From NCBI GenBank assembly GCA_964653285.1, contig CAZZEX010000024.1, positions 1 to 54,243 on the forward strand: DNA of 54,243 nt, read 5' to 3'. Origin of the DNA: CAZZEX01 sp964653285. Lineage in GTDB: Bacteria > Chloroflexota > Anaerolineae > B4-G1. Position 1 is the first letter of the stretch. The number at the start of each line of letters is the position of its first letter. The notes under the pieces are model-generated. The model did no database searches. It was not told the origin of the DNA and saw only the letters and a program-made list of their open reading frames with translations. The translations under genes were made by a program, and so were the position numbers. Of this stretch, positions 16,592 to 24,034 are shown piece by piece.

Positions 16592-17904
16592 CGCATCTCC
16601 TGATCTTTGTAGCCCCGACCCACGCCCCGGTAGTAGAAGCCAAGTTCTTTCATGATCGCGGGATCGTAGATATTGCGCCCATCTATGAGCACTGGCTGGT
16701 TCATCAAATCCCGGATGCGCGCCCAATCCAGGTTCTTGAATTCGTTCCACTCGGTGACCACAACGAGGGCGTCGCAGCCCTCCGCCAGGGCGTAAGCATC
16801 TTCGGCCAGTTCTAACTCGGGCATCACCTGCGCGGCCACCTTCATCGCCACCGGATCGTAGGCACGCACGTGGGCCCCCGCGGTCCGCAGTACATGGGCG
16901 ACGTGGGCAGAGGGGGCTTCACGCATGTCGTCGGTGTTGGGCTTGAATGCCAATCCCAGCAGCCCGATCGTCTTACCTCGGAGGCTGCCCAGTGCCTGCT
17001 CCAATTTGCGCACCACTGCCCGGCGCTGGTAGTTGTTGATCTCCATAACCGCGCGGAGCAACTGCGGGTGCCGCCCTTTGATCTCGGCCATGTAGGCCAG
17101 CGCCCTGACGTCCTTGGGAAAGCAACTGCCGCCGTACCCCACACCAGCGTCGAGGAAAGTGTGGCCGATGCGTTTGTCGTAACCCATCCCATTGGCGACC
17201 TCCTTGACGTCGGCTCCCAGTGCCTCGCAGATGTTGGCAATCTCGTTGATGAATGAGATGCGCGTGGCCAGGAAGGCATTGGAGGCATACTTGATCATCT
17301 CGGCCGTGCGTAGATCGGTGATCATGATCGTCGTGCGCAGCGGGAGGTATAACTGGGCCACCTTTTCCGCGGCCTCCCGGTTCAGCGAGCCCAGCACGAC
17401 CCGGTCAGGGGACATGAAATCGCTAATGGCAGCACCTTCGCGCAGGAACTCGGGGTTGGAGACTACGGCCCAGTCCACGTCATTGCTGCGATACTCACGG
17501 ATGATGTCGGCCACCCAGTCGCCGGTTCCGACGGGGACCGTGGACTTGTTGACGATGACCATTGGGTGGCTCATCACCTCAGCGATGGAGCGGGCCGCCA
17601 TACGCACGTAACGCAAGTCGGCCTCGCCGTCCACCCCCTCCGGTGTGCCCACGGCGATGAATACAAACTCCGCCTCCTTCAGCCCCTCGGCATACGAGGT
17701 GGTGAAGCTGAGACGACCTGCCCGCACGTTACGGGTCACCAACTCCTCCAGGCCCGGCTCGTAGATGGGCATCGCTCCTTGCTTCAGCCCCTCAATCTTC
17801 TGCTCGTCGATGTCCACGCAGGCAACCTGGTTACCCAGGTCGGCGAAGCAGACCCCGGTGACTAGCCCCACGTAGCCGGCGCCGATGATGGTGATGTTCT
17901 TCAT
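16588..17904 (-). CDS. ugd: UDP-glucose 6-dehydrogenase
   Basis: A 438-aa NAD-dependent enzyme that oxidises UDP-glucose to UDP-glucuronate for surface polysaccharides. The N-terminal Rossmann motif is IIGAGYVGLVTG (about 5-16) and the catalytic Cys is in GYGGSCFPKDVRALAY. The C-terminal domain includes LLGLAFKPNTDDMREAPS. The ATG at 17904 gives the canonical MKNITIIGAGYVG start; a longer reading frame continues upstream through the promoter region and is rejected. It heads the ugd-M16-M16-acpS operon. Confidence 0.96.
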   Translation of the reverse strand: MKNITIIGAGYVGLVTGVCFADLGNQVACVDIDEQKIEGLKQGAMPIYEPGLEELVTRNVRAGRLSFTTSYAEGLKEAEFVFIAVGTPEGVDGEADLRYVRMAARSIAEVMSHPMVIVNKSTVPVGTGDWVADIIREYRSNDVDWAVVSNPEFLREGAAISDFMSPDRVVLGSLNREAAEKVAQLYLPLRTTIMITDLRTAEMIKYASNAFLATRISFINEIANICEALGADVKEVANGMGYDKRIGHTFLDAGVGYGGSCFPKDVRALAYMAEIKGRHPQLLRAVMEINNYQRRAVVRKLEQALGSLRGKTIGLLGLAFKPNTDDMREAPSAHVAHVLRTAGAHVRAYDPVAMKVAAQVMPELELAEDAYALAEGCDALVVVTEWNEFKNLDWARIRDLMNQPVLIDGRNIYDPAIMKELGFYYRGVGRGYKDQEMR

Positions 17905-17940
17905 ATTTCTGTGCACTCTCCTCGCTTGATTTGATACCCA

Positions 17941-17969
17941 ATAATACCATAATCGGCGGTTTGTACCAA
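17941..17969 (-). promoter_or_regulatory. promoter of ugd
   Basis: On the minus strand: TTGGTA (17969-17964), a 17-base spacer, then TATTAT (17946-17941). Transcription would start near 17934, about 30 bases before the ugd ATG. Its -35 overlaps that of the divergent promoter driving the KAP/FGE gene, so the two should compete. Confidence 0.55.
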
Positions 17970-17989
17970 ATCGGCGAGACGTGTATAAT
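17961..17989 (+). promoter_or_regulatory. promoter of the KAP/FGE fusion gene
   Basis: TTGTAC (17961-17966), a 17-base spacer and TATAAT (17984-17989). Transcription should start near 17996, giving a leader of about 83 bases containing the repeated word GGTATCC/GGTATCAGG. The -35 shares bases with the divergent ugd promoter. Confidence 0.7.
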
Positions 17990-18078
17990 CTGGATGTTGG
18001 ATACTCGGTGTTCATCCCCGGTATCCGGTATCCAGAAACCGGCAATCAGGTATCAGGAAAGAAACGGAGGGCCCAGTT

Positions 18079-20421
18079 ATGAAAACTATGAATACGGTGA
18101 ACGAGATGCGCGGCCTGTGGACTGACCAGCCCATCCTGAGTGCGACACACGACCGGCTCAAATTCTCCAATTACGCCGACGTTTTGGCCGAGGTGGTGCT
18201 CACCGCGGACACTCCCATCACTATCGGCATCTTCGGCCCATGGGGCAGCGGCAAGACCAGCCTGATGCGGCTGGTTGCCGAACAGTTGATCAACCGCCGC
18301 ACCGTGGGCCACCGATGGGCACGAGTCGTCTGGTTCAATGCCTGGCAATATGAACGGGACGAGGGAGCACTGTGGCGAGCGTTGCTACTGCGTGTGCTGG
18401 AGGGGCTCAGAAGTGACCAACTCAGCGAGGAAGACGCCCAGCAGATCGCGGACTGGCGGATGCGGCTCTACACCGACGTACAGCACACCGAGACGGGCTC
18501 AGTCCAAATCGACTGGCCCAAACTGGGCAAAGGGGCGCTGCACCTGGGCCTTTCTCTAATCCCCACCCCCTCCACGCTCCTCGAACTGGCACAACTGCTG
18601 CAGGGCGAGACGGGGACGCTGGACGAGATTGTCTCGGCGTTTCAGCGCGAGCGCACCGAGGTCTACCGCCGACAATTGATGCTGCTGGAAGAGTTCCAGG
18701 GAGGATTTGCTCACCTGGTGCGAGAGTACATCTGGAGTCGTAACGGCTTGCTGGTGATCCTCATTGATGACCTGGATCGTTGCCTGCCAGATCGAGCAGT
18801 GGAGGTACTGGAAGCGATTAAGTTGTTCCTCAACGTAAAGGGCTGCGTCTTCTTCATCGCCGTGGACCAGGACATCATCGAGCAGGTAGTACGGGTACAA
18901 TACGCCAGTTACATGGTGGGGGAGGATGAAAGGGAAAGCAACGTCCCCATCGCTGGCCAGGGTTACCTGGAGAAAATCGTGCAACTGCCCTTCCACCTTC
19001 CACCGCTGGAGGATGATCAGATCGCAGGCTTCATTGACCAGCACGACCCTCATCTGCCCCCAGGCTGCAGGGACATCCTGGCATTGGGCCTGGAACCCAA
19101 CCCGCGCGTAGTAAAGCGCACGCTCAACATCTTCCGCCTGTTACTCAAACTGGCCGAGCGCCGGGTGGCGGAAGGTACGATGGAGCCTGTCGTGCCGGAG
19201 CTCCTGGCCAAAATGGTGGTCATCCAGGCGCGCTACCGGGACCTCTACCGTGACCTGCTGGAGTACCCCAACCTGATCCAGGACCTGGAGTTGGCTGCGC
19301 GAGAGGGGATGGAGGTGCAGCGTGCAGTGTCACCGTTGGCGGGCCTGGAAACCCGCCCTGCTGAGGGGACACCGGAGACCGTCACGCTGTTGGAGCGATA
19401 CCTGCGCTACAAATCGCTGTTGCGGATGCTGCGAGCCGGGCCAGCCTTCGCTGACCTGACTCGGCCCCAGATCGCTGCCTACATCTACCTGACCCGCACG
19501 ACCAGCGAGGAGGTGGGACGAGCACCCGAGATGGAGGTCGCCCGGCTTTGGCAGGACCTGTTAAGTAACGACCCCACCCGGCTACGGGCTGGTATAGCCA
19601 CCGTGCAGGCAGGGGGGATAACGACCCCAGAAGTGCCAACCGTCATCGAAGCCCTGGTACGGCTGCTCGAACCAGAAACGGAGGCCAGCTCTTCGGAACG
19701 TATCTCGGCCGGTACGGCTCTGGCATACCTGGGTGATCCTCGTGACTTTGACGAGATGGTGGATATCCCCGGCGGCGAGTTCAAGCAGGGCGAGAAAGGA
19801 GAGCCGACCTACGTGATGGCCCATCGCATCAGCCGCTACCCGGTCACGAACGCCCAATACGCCCGCTTCCTGGCCGACAATCTCACTTATCCCGTGCCTT
19901 ACCTCGACGAAGTATGGGCTGGACCGTACAACTGGGATCCACAACGACGCACCCACCCGGAGGGCAAGGCCAACCACCCGGTGGTGATGGTGAGTTGGGA
20001 GGACGCCCTCGCTTACTGTGAATGGGCCGGGGTACGGCTGCCCACTGAGATGGAATGGGAGAAGGCAGCCCGGGGCGAGGACGGGCGAACTTACCCGTGG
20101 GGAGATGAGTTCGACCCTGAACAGGTCAATGTGCGCGAAGGCGGAGTAGGGAGCACGACACCGGTGGGAGTTTATCCAGACGGAGCCAGTCCATACGGCT
20201 TGCTCGATTGCGCAGGGAACGTGTGGGAATGGACGACTTCGCGGGCGGGCGAGAACCAGATCGTCATCCGTGGTGGTTCGTGGAACTTCCGCGCCGAAGA
20301 CGCACGCTGCTTCGCCCGCGATTACGGCCATCCGAGCCACCGTTCCAATTGCATTGGCTTTCGTGTCGTCACCGGCCCGCGGCCAGAAGAGGAAGCAGGA
20401 GGCGAGAAACAGGAAGCATGA
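18079..20421 (+). CDS. KAP-type P-loop NTPase fused to FGE-sulfatase (C-type lectin fold) domain
   Basis: A 780-aa cytoplasmic fusion with GGAGG upstream of the start. Residues about 15-390 are a KAP NTPase: Walker A GPWGSGKTS (53-61), VVWFNAWQYERDEGALWRAL, and Walker B with LLVILIDDLDRCLPDRAVEV (about 220-240). A helical middle (about 400-550) ends with a HEAT-like ERISAGTALAYLGDP. Residues about 555-775 are an FGE-sulfatase/SUMF1 domain: MVDIPGGEFKQG, RLPTEMEWEKAARGEDGRTY, GLLDCAGNVWEWTTSR, IRGGSWNF and CIGFRVV. In known families such fusions occur in predicted conflict or signalling systems, where the lectin-fold part binds a ligand or is diversified by a retroelement. No reverse transcriptase or effector gene is nearby. 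It has its own promoter and sits between ugd and der as a single cargo gene. Its function is unknown. Confidence 0.88.
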   Translation: MKTMNTVNEMRGLWTDQPILSATHDRLKFSNYADVLAEVVLTADTPITIGIFGPWGSGKTSLMRLVAEQLINRRTVGHRWARVVWFNAWQYERDEGALWRALLLRVLEGLRSDQLSEEDAQQIADWRMRLYTDVQHTETGSVQIDWPKLGKGALHLGLSLIPTPSTLLELAQLLQGETGTLDEIVSAFQRERTEVYRRQLMLLEEFQGGFAHLVREYIWSRNGLLVILIDDLDRCLPDRAVEVLEAIKLFLNVKGCVFFIAVDQDIIEQVVRVQYASYMVGEDERESNVPIAGQGYLEKIVQLPFHLPPLEDDQIAGFIDQHDPHLPPGCRDILALGLEPNPRVVKRTLNIFRLLLKLAERRVAEGTMEPVVPELLAKMVVIQARYRDLYRDLLEYPNLIQDLELAAREGMEVQRAVSPLAGLETRPAEGTPETVTLLERYLRYKSLLRMLRAGPAFADLTRPQIAAYIYLTRTTSEEVGRAPEMEVARLWQDLLSNDPTRLRAGIATVQAGGITTPEVPTVIEALVRLLEPETEASSSERISAGTALAYLGDPRDFDEMVDIPGGEFKQGEKGEPTYVMAHRISRYPVTNAQYARFLADNLTYPVPYLDEVWAGPYNWDPQRRTHPEGKANHPVVMVSWEDALAYCEWAGVRLPTEMEWEKAARGEDGRTYPWGDEFDPEQVNVREGGVGSTTPVGVYPDGASPYGLLDCAGNVWEWTTSRAGENQIVIRGGSWNFRAEDARCFARDYGHPSHRSNCIGFRVVTGPRPEEEAGGEKQEA

Positions 20422-20445
20422 AGCAGTACGTTTCACGCTTGCTTA

Positions 20446-21855
20446 TTATCTTTCGCTTCTTGCCCCTTGCTTCTTGCCTCTTGTCTCTCGCCGCTCCCGC
20501 CGCCGGAATACCAACCGCAGCGGGGTACCGGGGAACTCGTAGGCCCCCCGCAACTGGTTTTCCAGGTAGCGCTCATAACTGAAGTGCACCAGGTCTGAGT
20601 CGTTGACGTGGAAGACAAAGGTCGGCGGGTCCACGCCGGGCTGACTGACGTAGTAGATTTTGAGCCGTTTGCCTCGCTTGCTGGGTGGAGCGTGGCGCGC
20701 CAGCGCGTCTTGTACCAGCCGGTTGAGTTCCCCGGTGGGGATGCGCCGCCGCCTTGCAGCCTGCACGGCTAACGCCGTTGGTACTACCTTATGCACTCGC
20801 CGCCCCGTGAGCGCGGAGATGAAAAGCACGGGCACGTAGTCGAGGAAACGGAAGGCCTCACGTACCCATCTGGTGTACTCTGCCATAGTGTGGGTCTCCT
20901 TCCACACCGCGTCCCACTTGTTGACCAGCACCACCACGCTGGCCCACTCGTCGAGGATGAAACCGGCCACGTGAGCATCCTGCGCGGTGACCCCCTCGAC
21001 ACCATCAATCATCAGTAGCGCGACGTCGGCCCGCTGAATGGCCCGTAGCGCCCGCAGCACACTATAGTGCTCCACTCCGCGTTCGATCTTGCCCCGCCGC
21101 CGGATGCCGGCTGTGTCAATCAACGTGATGGGCGTGCTCTCCCACTCCAGATGCGTGTCAATGGCGTCGCGGGTGGTGCCGGGAATCGGGCTGACGATGG
21201 CTCGCTCCTCACCGAGCAGCCTGTTCAAGAGTGATGACTTGCCTACGTTCGGTCGGCCGACGATGGCAATTTTGACCCTCTCATCCTCGACCTCTGGCTC
21301 GGAAGAAGGTAGTGCCTTAACCATGTCATCCAGCAAGTCGGCTACGCCGGTGCCATGCAAGGCGGAGATGGGGTAAACCGCTCCCAGGCCCAGGGCATAG
21401 AACTCCAGGGCGGCCTGGCGAAGGCGGGGGTTGTCAGCCTTGTTGGCAGCCAGAAAGATGGGGCAACGGGCACGGCGCAGAATGTCGGCCACCTCCTCGT
21501 CGGCGGCGGTCGGACCACCGGCGGCGTCGGTGATGAAAATGACCGCGTTGGCCTCCTGGATTGCCAGTTCGGCCTGGGCGCGCATAAGGGGAATATAGGG
21601 GGCGGAGTCCTGCGCCAATACCCGCTCGGGGCCGGGTCGCCTCCCGGCAACGACGGTCTCGGGCAGTGCCTCGATACCGCCGGTGTCCACCACGGTGAAG
21701 GGGACGCCGTTCCATTCGGCCGGAGCGTGCAGCCGGTCGCGGGTCGTGCCTGGCTGGTCGTGCACCACCGCCAGCCGCTGGCCGGCGATGCGGTTGAAAA
21801 GGGTGGACTTACCCACGTTGGGCCGGCCCACGAGGGCCACGATTGGCTTGCTCAT
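20446..21855 (-). CDS. der: ribosome biogenesis GTPase Der
   Basis: A 469-aa GTPase with two tandem G domains, needed for 50S subunit assembly. G1 motifs are GRPNVGKSTLFNRI (about 10-23) and GRPNVGKSSLLNRL (about 205-218). The NKAD and NKWD base-recognition motifs and the C-terminal KH-like domain (KIYYVSQPGVDPPTFVFHVN) are present. An insertion of about 25 residues (ALPETVVAGRRPGPERVLAQ onward) sits in switch II of G domain 1. The C-terminal tail after LRLVFRRRER is encoded by word-like repeat sequence shared with the spacer. Confidence 0.96.
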   Translation of the reverse strand: MSKPIVALVGRPNVGKSTLFNRIAGQRLAVVHDQPGTTRDRLHAPAEWNGVPFTVVDTGGIEALPETVVAGRRPGPERVLAQDSAPYIPLMRAQAELAIQEANAVIFITDAAGGPTAADEEVADILRRARCPIFLAANKADNPRLRQAALEFYALGLGAVYPISALHGTGVADLLDDMVKALPSSEPEVEDERVKIAIVGRPNVGKSSLLNRLLGEERAIVSPIPGTTRDAIDTHLEWESTPITLIDTAGIRRRGKIERGVEHYSVLRALRAIQRADVALLMIDGVEGVTAQDAHVAGFILDEWASVVVLVNKWDAVWKETHTMAEYTRWVREAFRFLDYVPVLFISALTGRRVHKVVPTALAVQAARRRRIPTGELNRLVQDALARHAPPSKRGKRLKIYYVSQPGVDPPTFVFHVNDSDLVHFSYERYLENQLRGAYEFPGTPLRLVFRRRERRETRGKKQGARSER

Positions 21856-21926
21856 CTCTCGACCACTTGTCTCATTGAAATAGCCAGGCTCGGGGCGCGG
21901 CGACCGTGCCCCTGCTGCATCGAATG

Positions 21927-23171
21927 CTAATCCTCAGTCGGCGTGAGGGTAGGAGTAGGTGGAACGAAGATCTCCACCTGCACGGTAGCCGGAATGATAC
22001 TCTGGGCGGTCAATCCTTCTGGCACCACAACCTGTGGCTCGACCTGGTGCGTTCCGTGTGGTAGATCGAACAGATCGAGGACAACGCGCACGTCATCGGC
22101 CTCCAGTGTCTCCAACATGGGCAACGGGCCGCTCAGGATGACCTCGACGGTCTCCAACGAGACGGTGGCCGTGAGACCCGGTCTCAGGCCCTGGAGTTCC
22201 GGCGTGATCTCCATCGTCAGACTGCTCTGAATGGCCTCGATGAAGACTCTCACTTCTACCTGTTGATCTGAGACGACCGCGACGTTCGGCGTCACGTTCA
22301 GGGCTGGCCGAACAATCACGTTGGCTTGAGCCCCTTCCACGTCTATTGGTTCAGTTTCAATGTAGCCCGGAAGCGCCTCGAGGACATCGGGAGTACCGAA
22401 GACGGTGACGGTGGGAGGCTCGACGGAGATGTCGGTGACGCGGTAGCCAGGAGCGCTCTGTCCTTCGAGGACTGCCTTGACGGGCAGGGAGTCGTAGTAG
22501 CTTGACCGTTCGATGGGGATGCGCACGTTGACCACCTCAGGCGTCAACGTGACGTAGGGGACGGTCTGCCCCTCACTGTCCTGTGGCTGCAACTGCAGCT
22601 CCCTCTCAATGTTAGCGTCGGCATCCTGCACGGAGACCGACGTGAAGGCTTCGACGACCTGGGTGACATAGGTGCTGGGTCCGCTCACCGACACCTCGCT
22701 CGGGTCTACAGTCGTTGCCCGCCTGAGATAGCCCAGGGCAGGTTTTCCGTCTATCTGCACACGCACGGGCATGGGGCGCTTCGCTCTCTGCTCCAATTCC
22801 AAGGTGACATACTCGGGTTCGACGAGTATCACCCGTGAGGGCTGTTTGCTCAACGTCACCTGGATGGGTACCTGATGGGTCCCTGTGCCCAGGTGCATCA
22901 AGTCAACAGTAGCGGTGAAATCATCAACTTTGAGAGAGTCCCAGACCGACTTGGGGGTGCGGATCGTAACCTGCACGTGCTCAGCGAACTTGGTCACGAT
23001 GAGCATTCCCTCCGGCGGTTCGGGCGGCGTGATCGGGATGGGCTGAGGATAGCGTTCCTCGAGGGTAGGATCTTCCTCCTCTAAGGCCACGACCCAGGCC
23101 AGTGAGGCCAGGATGAGCGCCAGTACCATCAAGGGCAGATTGCTCACTATCCAACGCAGTACCGCTTTCAC
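21927..23171 (-). CDS. cdaR: YbbR-domain protein, CdaA regulator
   Basis: A 414-aa membrane-anchored protein. One N-terminal helix (NLPLMVLALILASLAWVVAL) anchors about four extracellular YbbR beta domains, each with a segment like PEYVTLELEQRAKRPMPVRV followed by a P-x-V-S/T-V-x-G-P/T turn. In Firmicutes CdaR binds and modulates the diadenylate cyclase CdaA. Here its GTG start overlaps the cdaA stop by one base, supporting coupled synthesis. The C-terminus is a short Pro/Thr tail. der follows after 71 bases on the same strand. Confidence 0.92.
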   Translation of the reverse strand: MKAVLRWIVSNLPLMVLALILASLAWVVALEEEDPTLEERYPQPIPITPPEPPEGMLIVTKFAEHVQVTIRTPKSVWDSLKVDDFTATVDLMHLGTGTHQVPIQVTLSKQPSRVILVEPEYVTLELEQRAKRPMPVRVQIDGKPALGYLRRATTVDPSEVSVSGPSTYVTQVVEAFTSVSVQDADANIERELQLQPQDSEGQTVPYVTLTPEVVNVRIPIERSSYYDSLPVKAVLEGQSAPGYRVTDISVEPPTVTVFGTPDVLEALPGYIETEPIDVEGAQANVIVRPALNVTPNVAVVSDQQVEVRVFIEAIQSSLTMEITPELQGLRPGLTATVSLETVEVILSGPLPMLETLEADDVRVVLDLFDLPHGTHQVEPQVVVPEGLTAQSIIPATVQVEIFVPPTPTLTPTED

Positions 23172-24034
23172 TACTCATCCCTCCCCAGCACCTGACGCAC
23201 CCAGGCGATCCGCCATGGCCACGCCCGTTCCAGCGCAGGTTGATGGAAAGCGTGCAACACCTGCTCCAGCCGCTTGGCGTCGAGATTGCGGATGATGCGG
23301 CCGTTGTGAGCGATGGAAATAGAGCCGCGTTCCTCGGAGACGACGACGGCGATGGCATCACTCTCCTCTGTCACGCCAATAGCCGCCCGGTGACGCAGCC
23401 CTAATTCCCGGTCTGCAAGGAAGGCGGTGGAGAGAGGGAGCACGCAAGCGGCAGCCAGTGCCCGTCCGTGCCGCACGATGACTGCTCCGTCGTGCAGTGT
23501 GGTATGAGGGTCGAAGATAGTTGCCAGCAGTTCAGGGGTGATGGCGGCATCAAGGAAGACACCATTGTCTGCAAGTTCCTGCAGGCCCGTCTCACGCTCC
23601 AGAATGATGAGCGCACCGTGCCGTCGCCCGGACAGGGTGCTGCAAGCCTGCACAATGGCAGCCAACGTCTGTTCGAGGGTGGCACGATTTCCTGTCGTAT
23701 GGCCGAATAGTGTCCCGCCTCGGCCCAGTCGCTCCAACGCCCGGCGCAACTCCGGCTGAAAGACGACGGGGATTGCCACGAGCAGTGCGGGGAGGGCCTT
23801 TTGCGTCAACCAGCCGAAAGCGCGCAAGCGCGCCAGGCCACTCAGCAAGGTGACGACAATAATAAGGAAGATCATACCGCGCAGCAGGGGCACAGCCCGG
23901 GTACCGCGCACCAGGTATAGGAGCCAGAAGAATATGAAAGCCACGAGCAGGATGTCGAGGGCGTCTATCCGGTCGAACCGCTGCAAATACCACAGAAGAT
24001 GTTCAAATCCCAAGTCCCATACCCCAAATCTCAA
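23171..24034 (-). CDS. cdaA: diadenylate cyclase, c-di-AMP synthase
   Basis: A 287-aa membrane diadenylate cyclase making c-di-AMP from two ATP. Three N-terminal helices (about 25-95) precede the DAC domain with both catalytic motifs, DGA in TTLHDGAVIV and RHR in GLRHRAAIG. The apparent start is TTG at 24034, whose codon overlaps the stop of the TPR gene (TTGA). A later TTG at 24013 is possible. The first ten codons are made of the spacer word family (GAGATTTGGGGTATGGGAC), so the extreme N-terminus is probably not conserved. It is partnered with cdaR downstream. Confidence 0.94.
   Translation of the reverse strand: MRFGVWDLGFEHLLWYLQRFDRIDALDILLVAFIFFWLLYLVRGTRAVPLLRGMIFLIIVVTLLSGLARLRAFGWLTQKALPALLVAIPVVFQPELRRALERLGRGGTLFGHTTGNRATLEQTLAAIVQACSTLSGRRHGALIILERETGLQELADNGVFLDAAITPELLATIFDPHTTLHDGAVIVRHGRALAAACVLPLSTAFLADRELGLRHRAAIGVTEESDAIAVVVSEERGSISIAHNGRIIRNLDAKRLEQVLHAFHQPALERAWPWRIAWVRQVLGRDE

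Noticed and set aside
17905..18045. Longer N-terminus for ugd
   Set aside because: It would replace the canonical MKNITIIGAGYVG start and cross the divergent promoters.
18079..20421. Diversity-generating retroelement target
   Set aside because: The domain type fits, but no reverse transcriptase or template repeat is in the window; kept only as a hypothesis to test.
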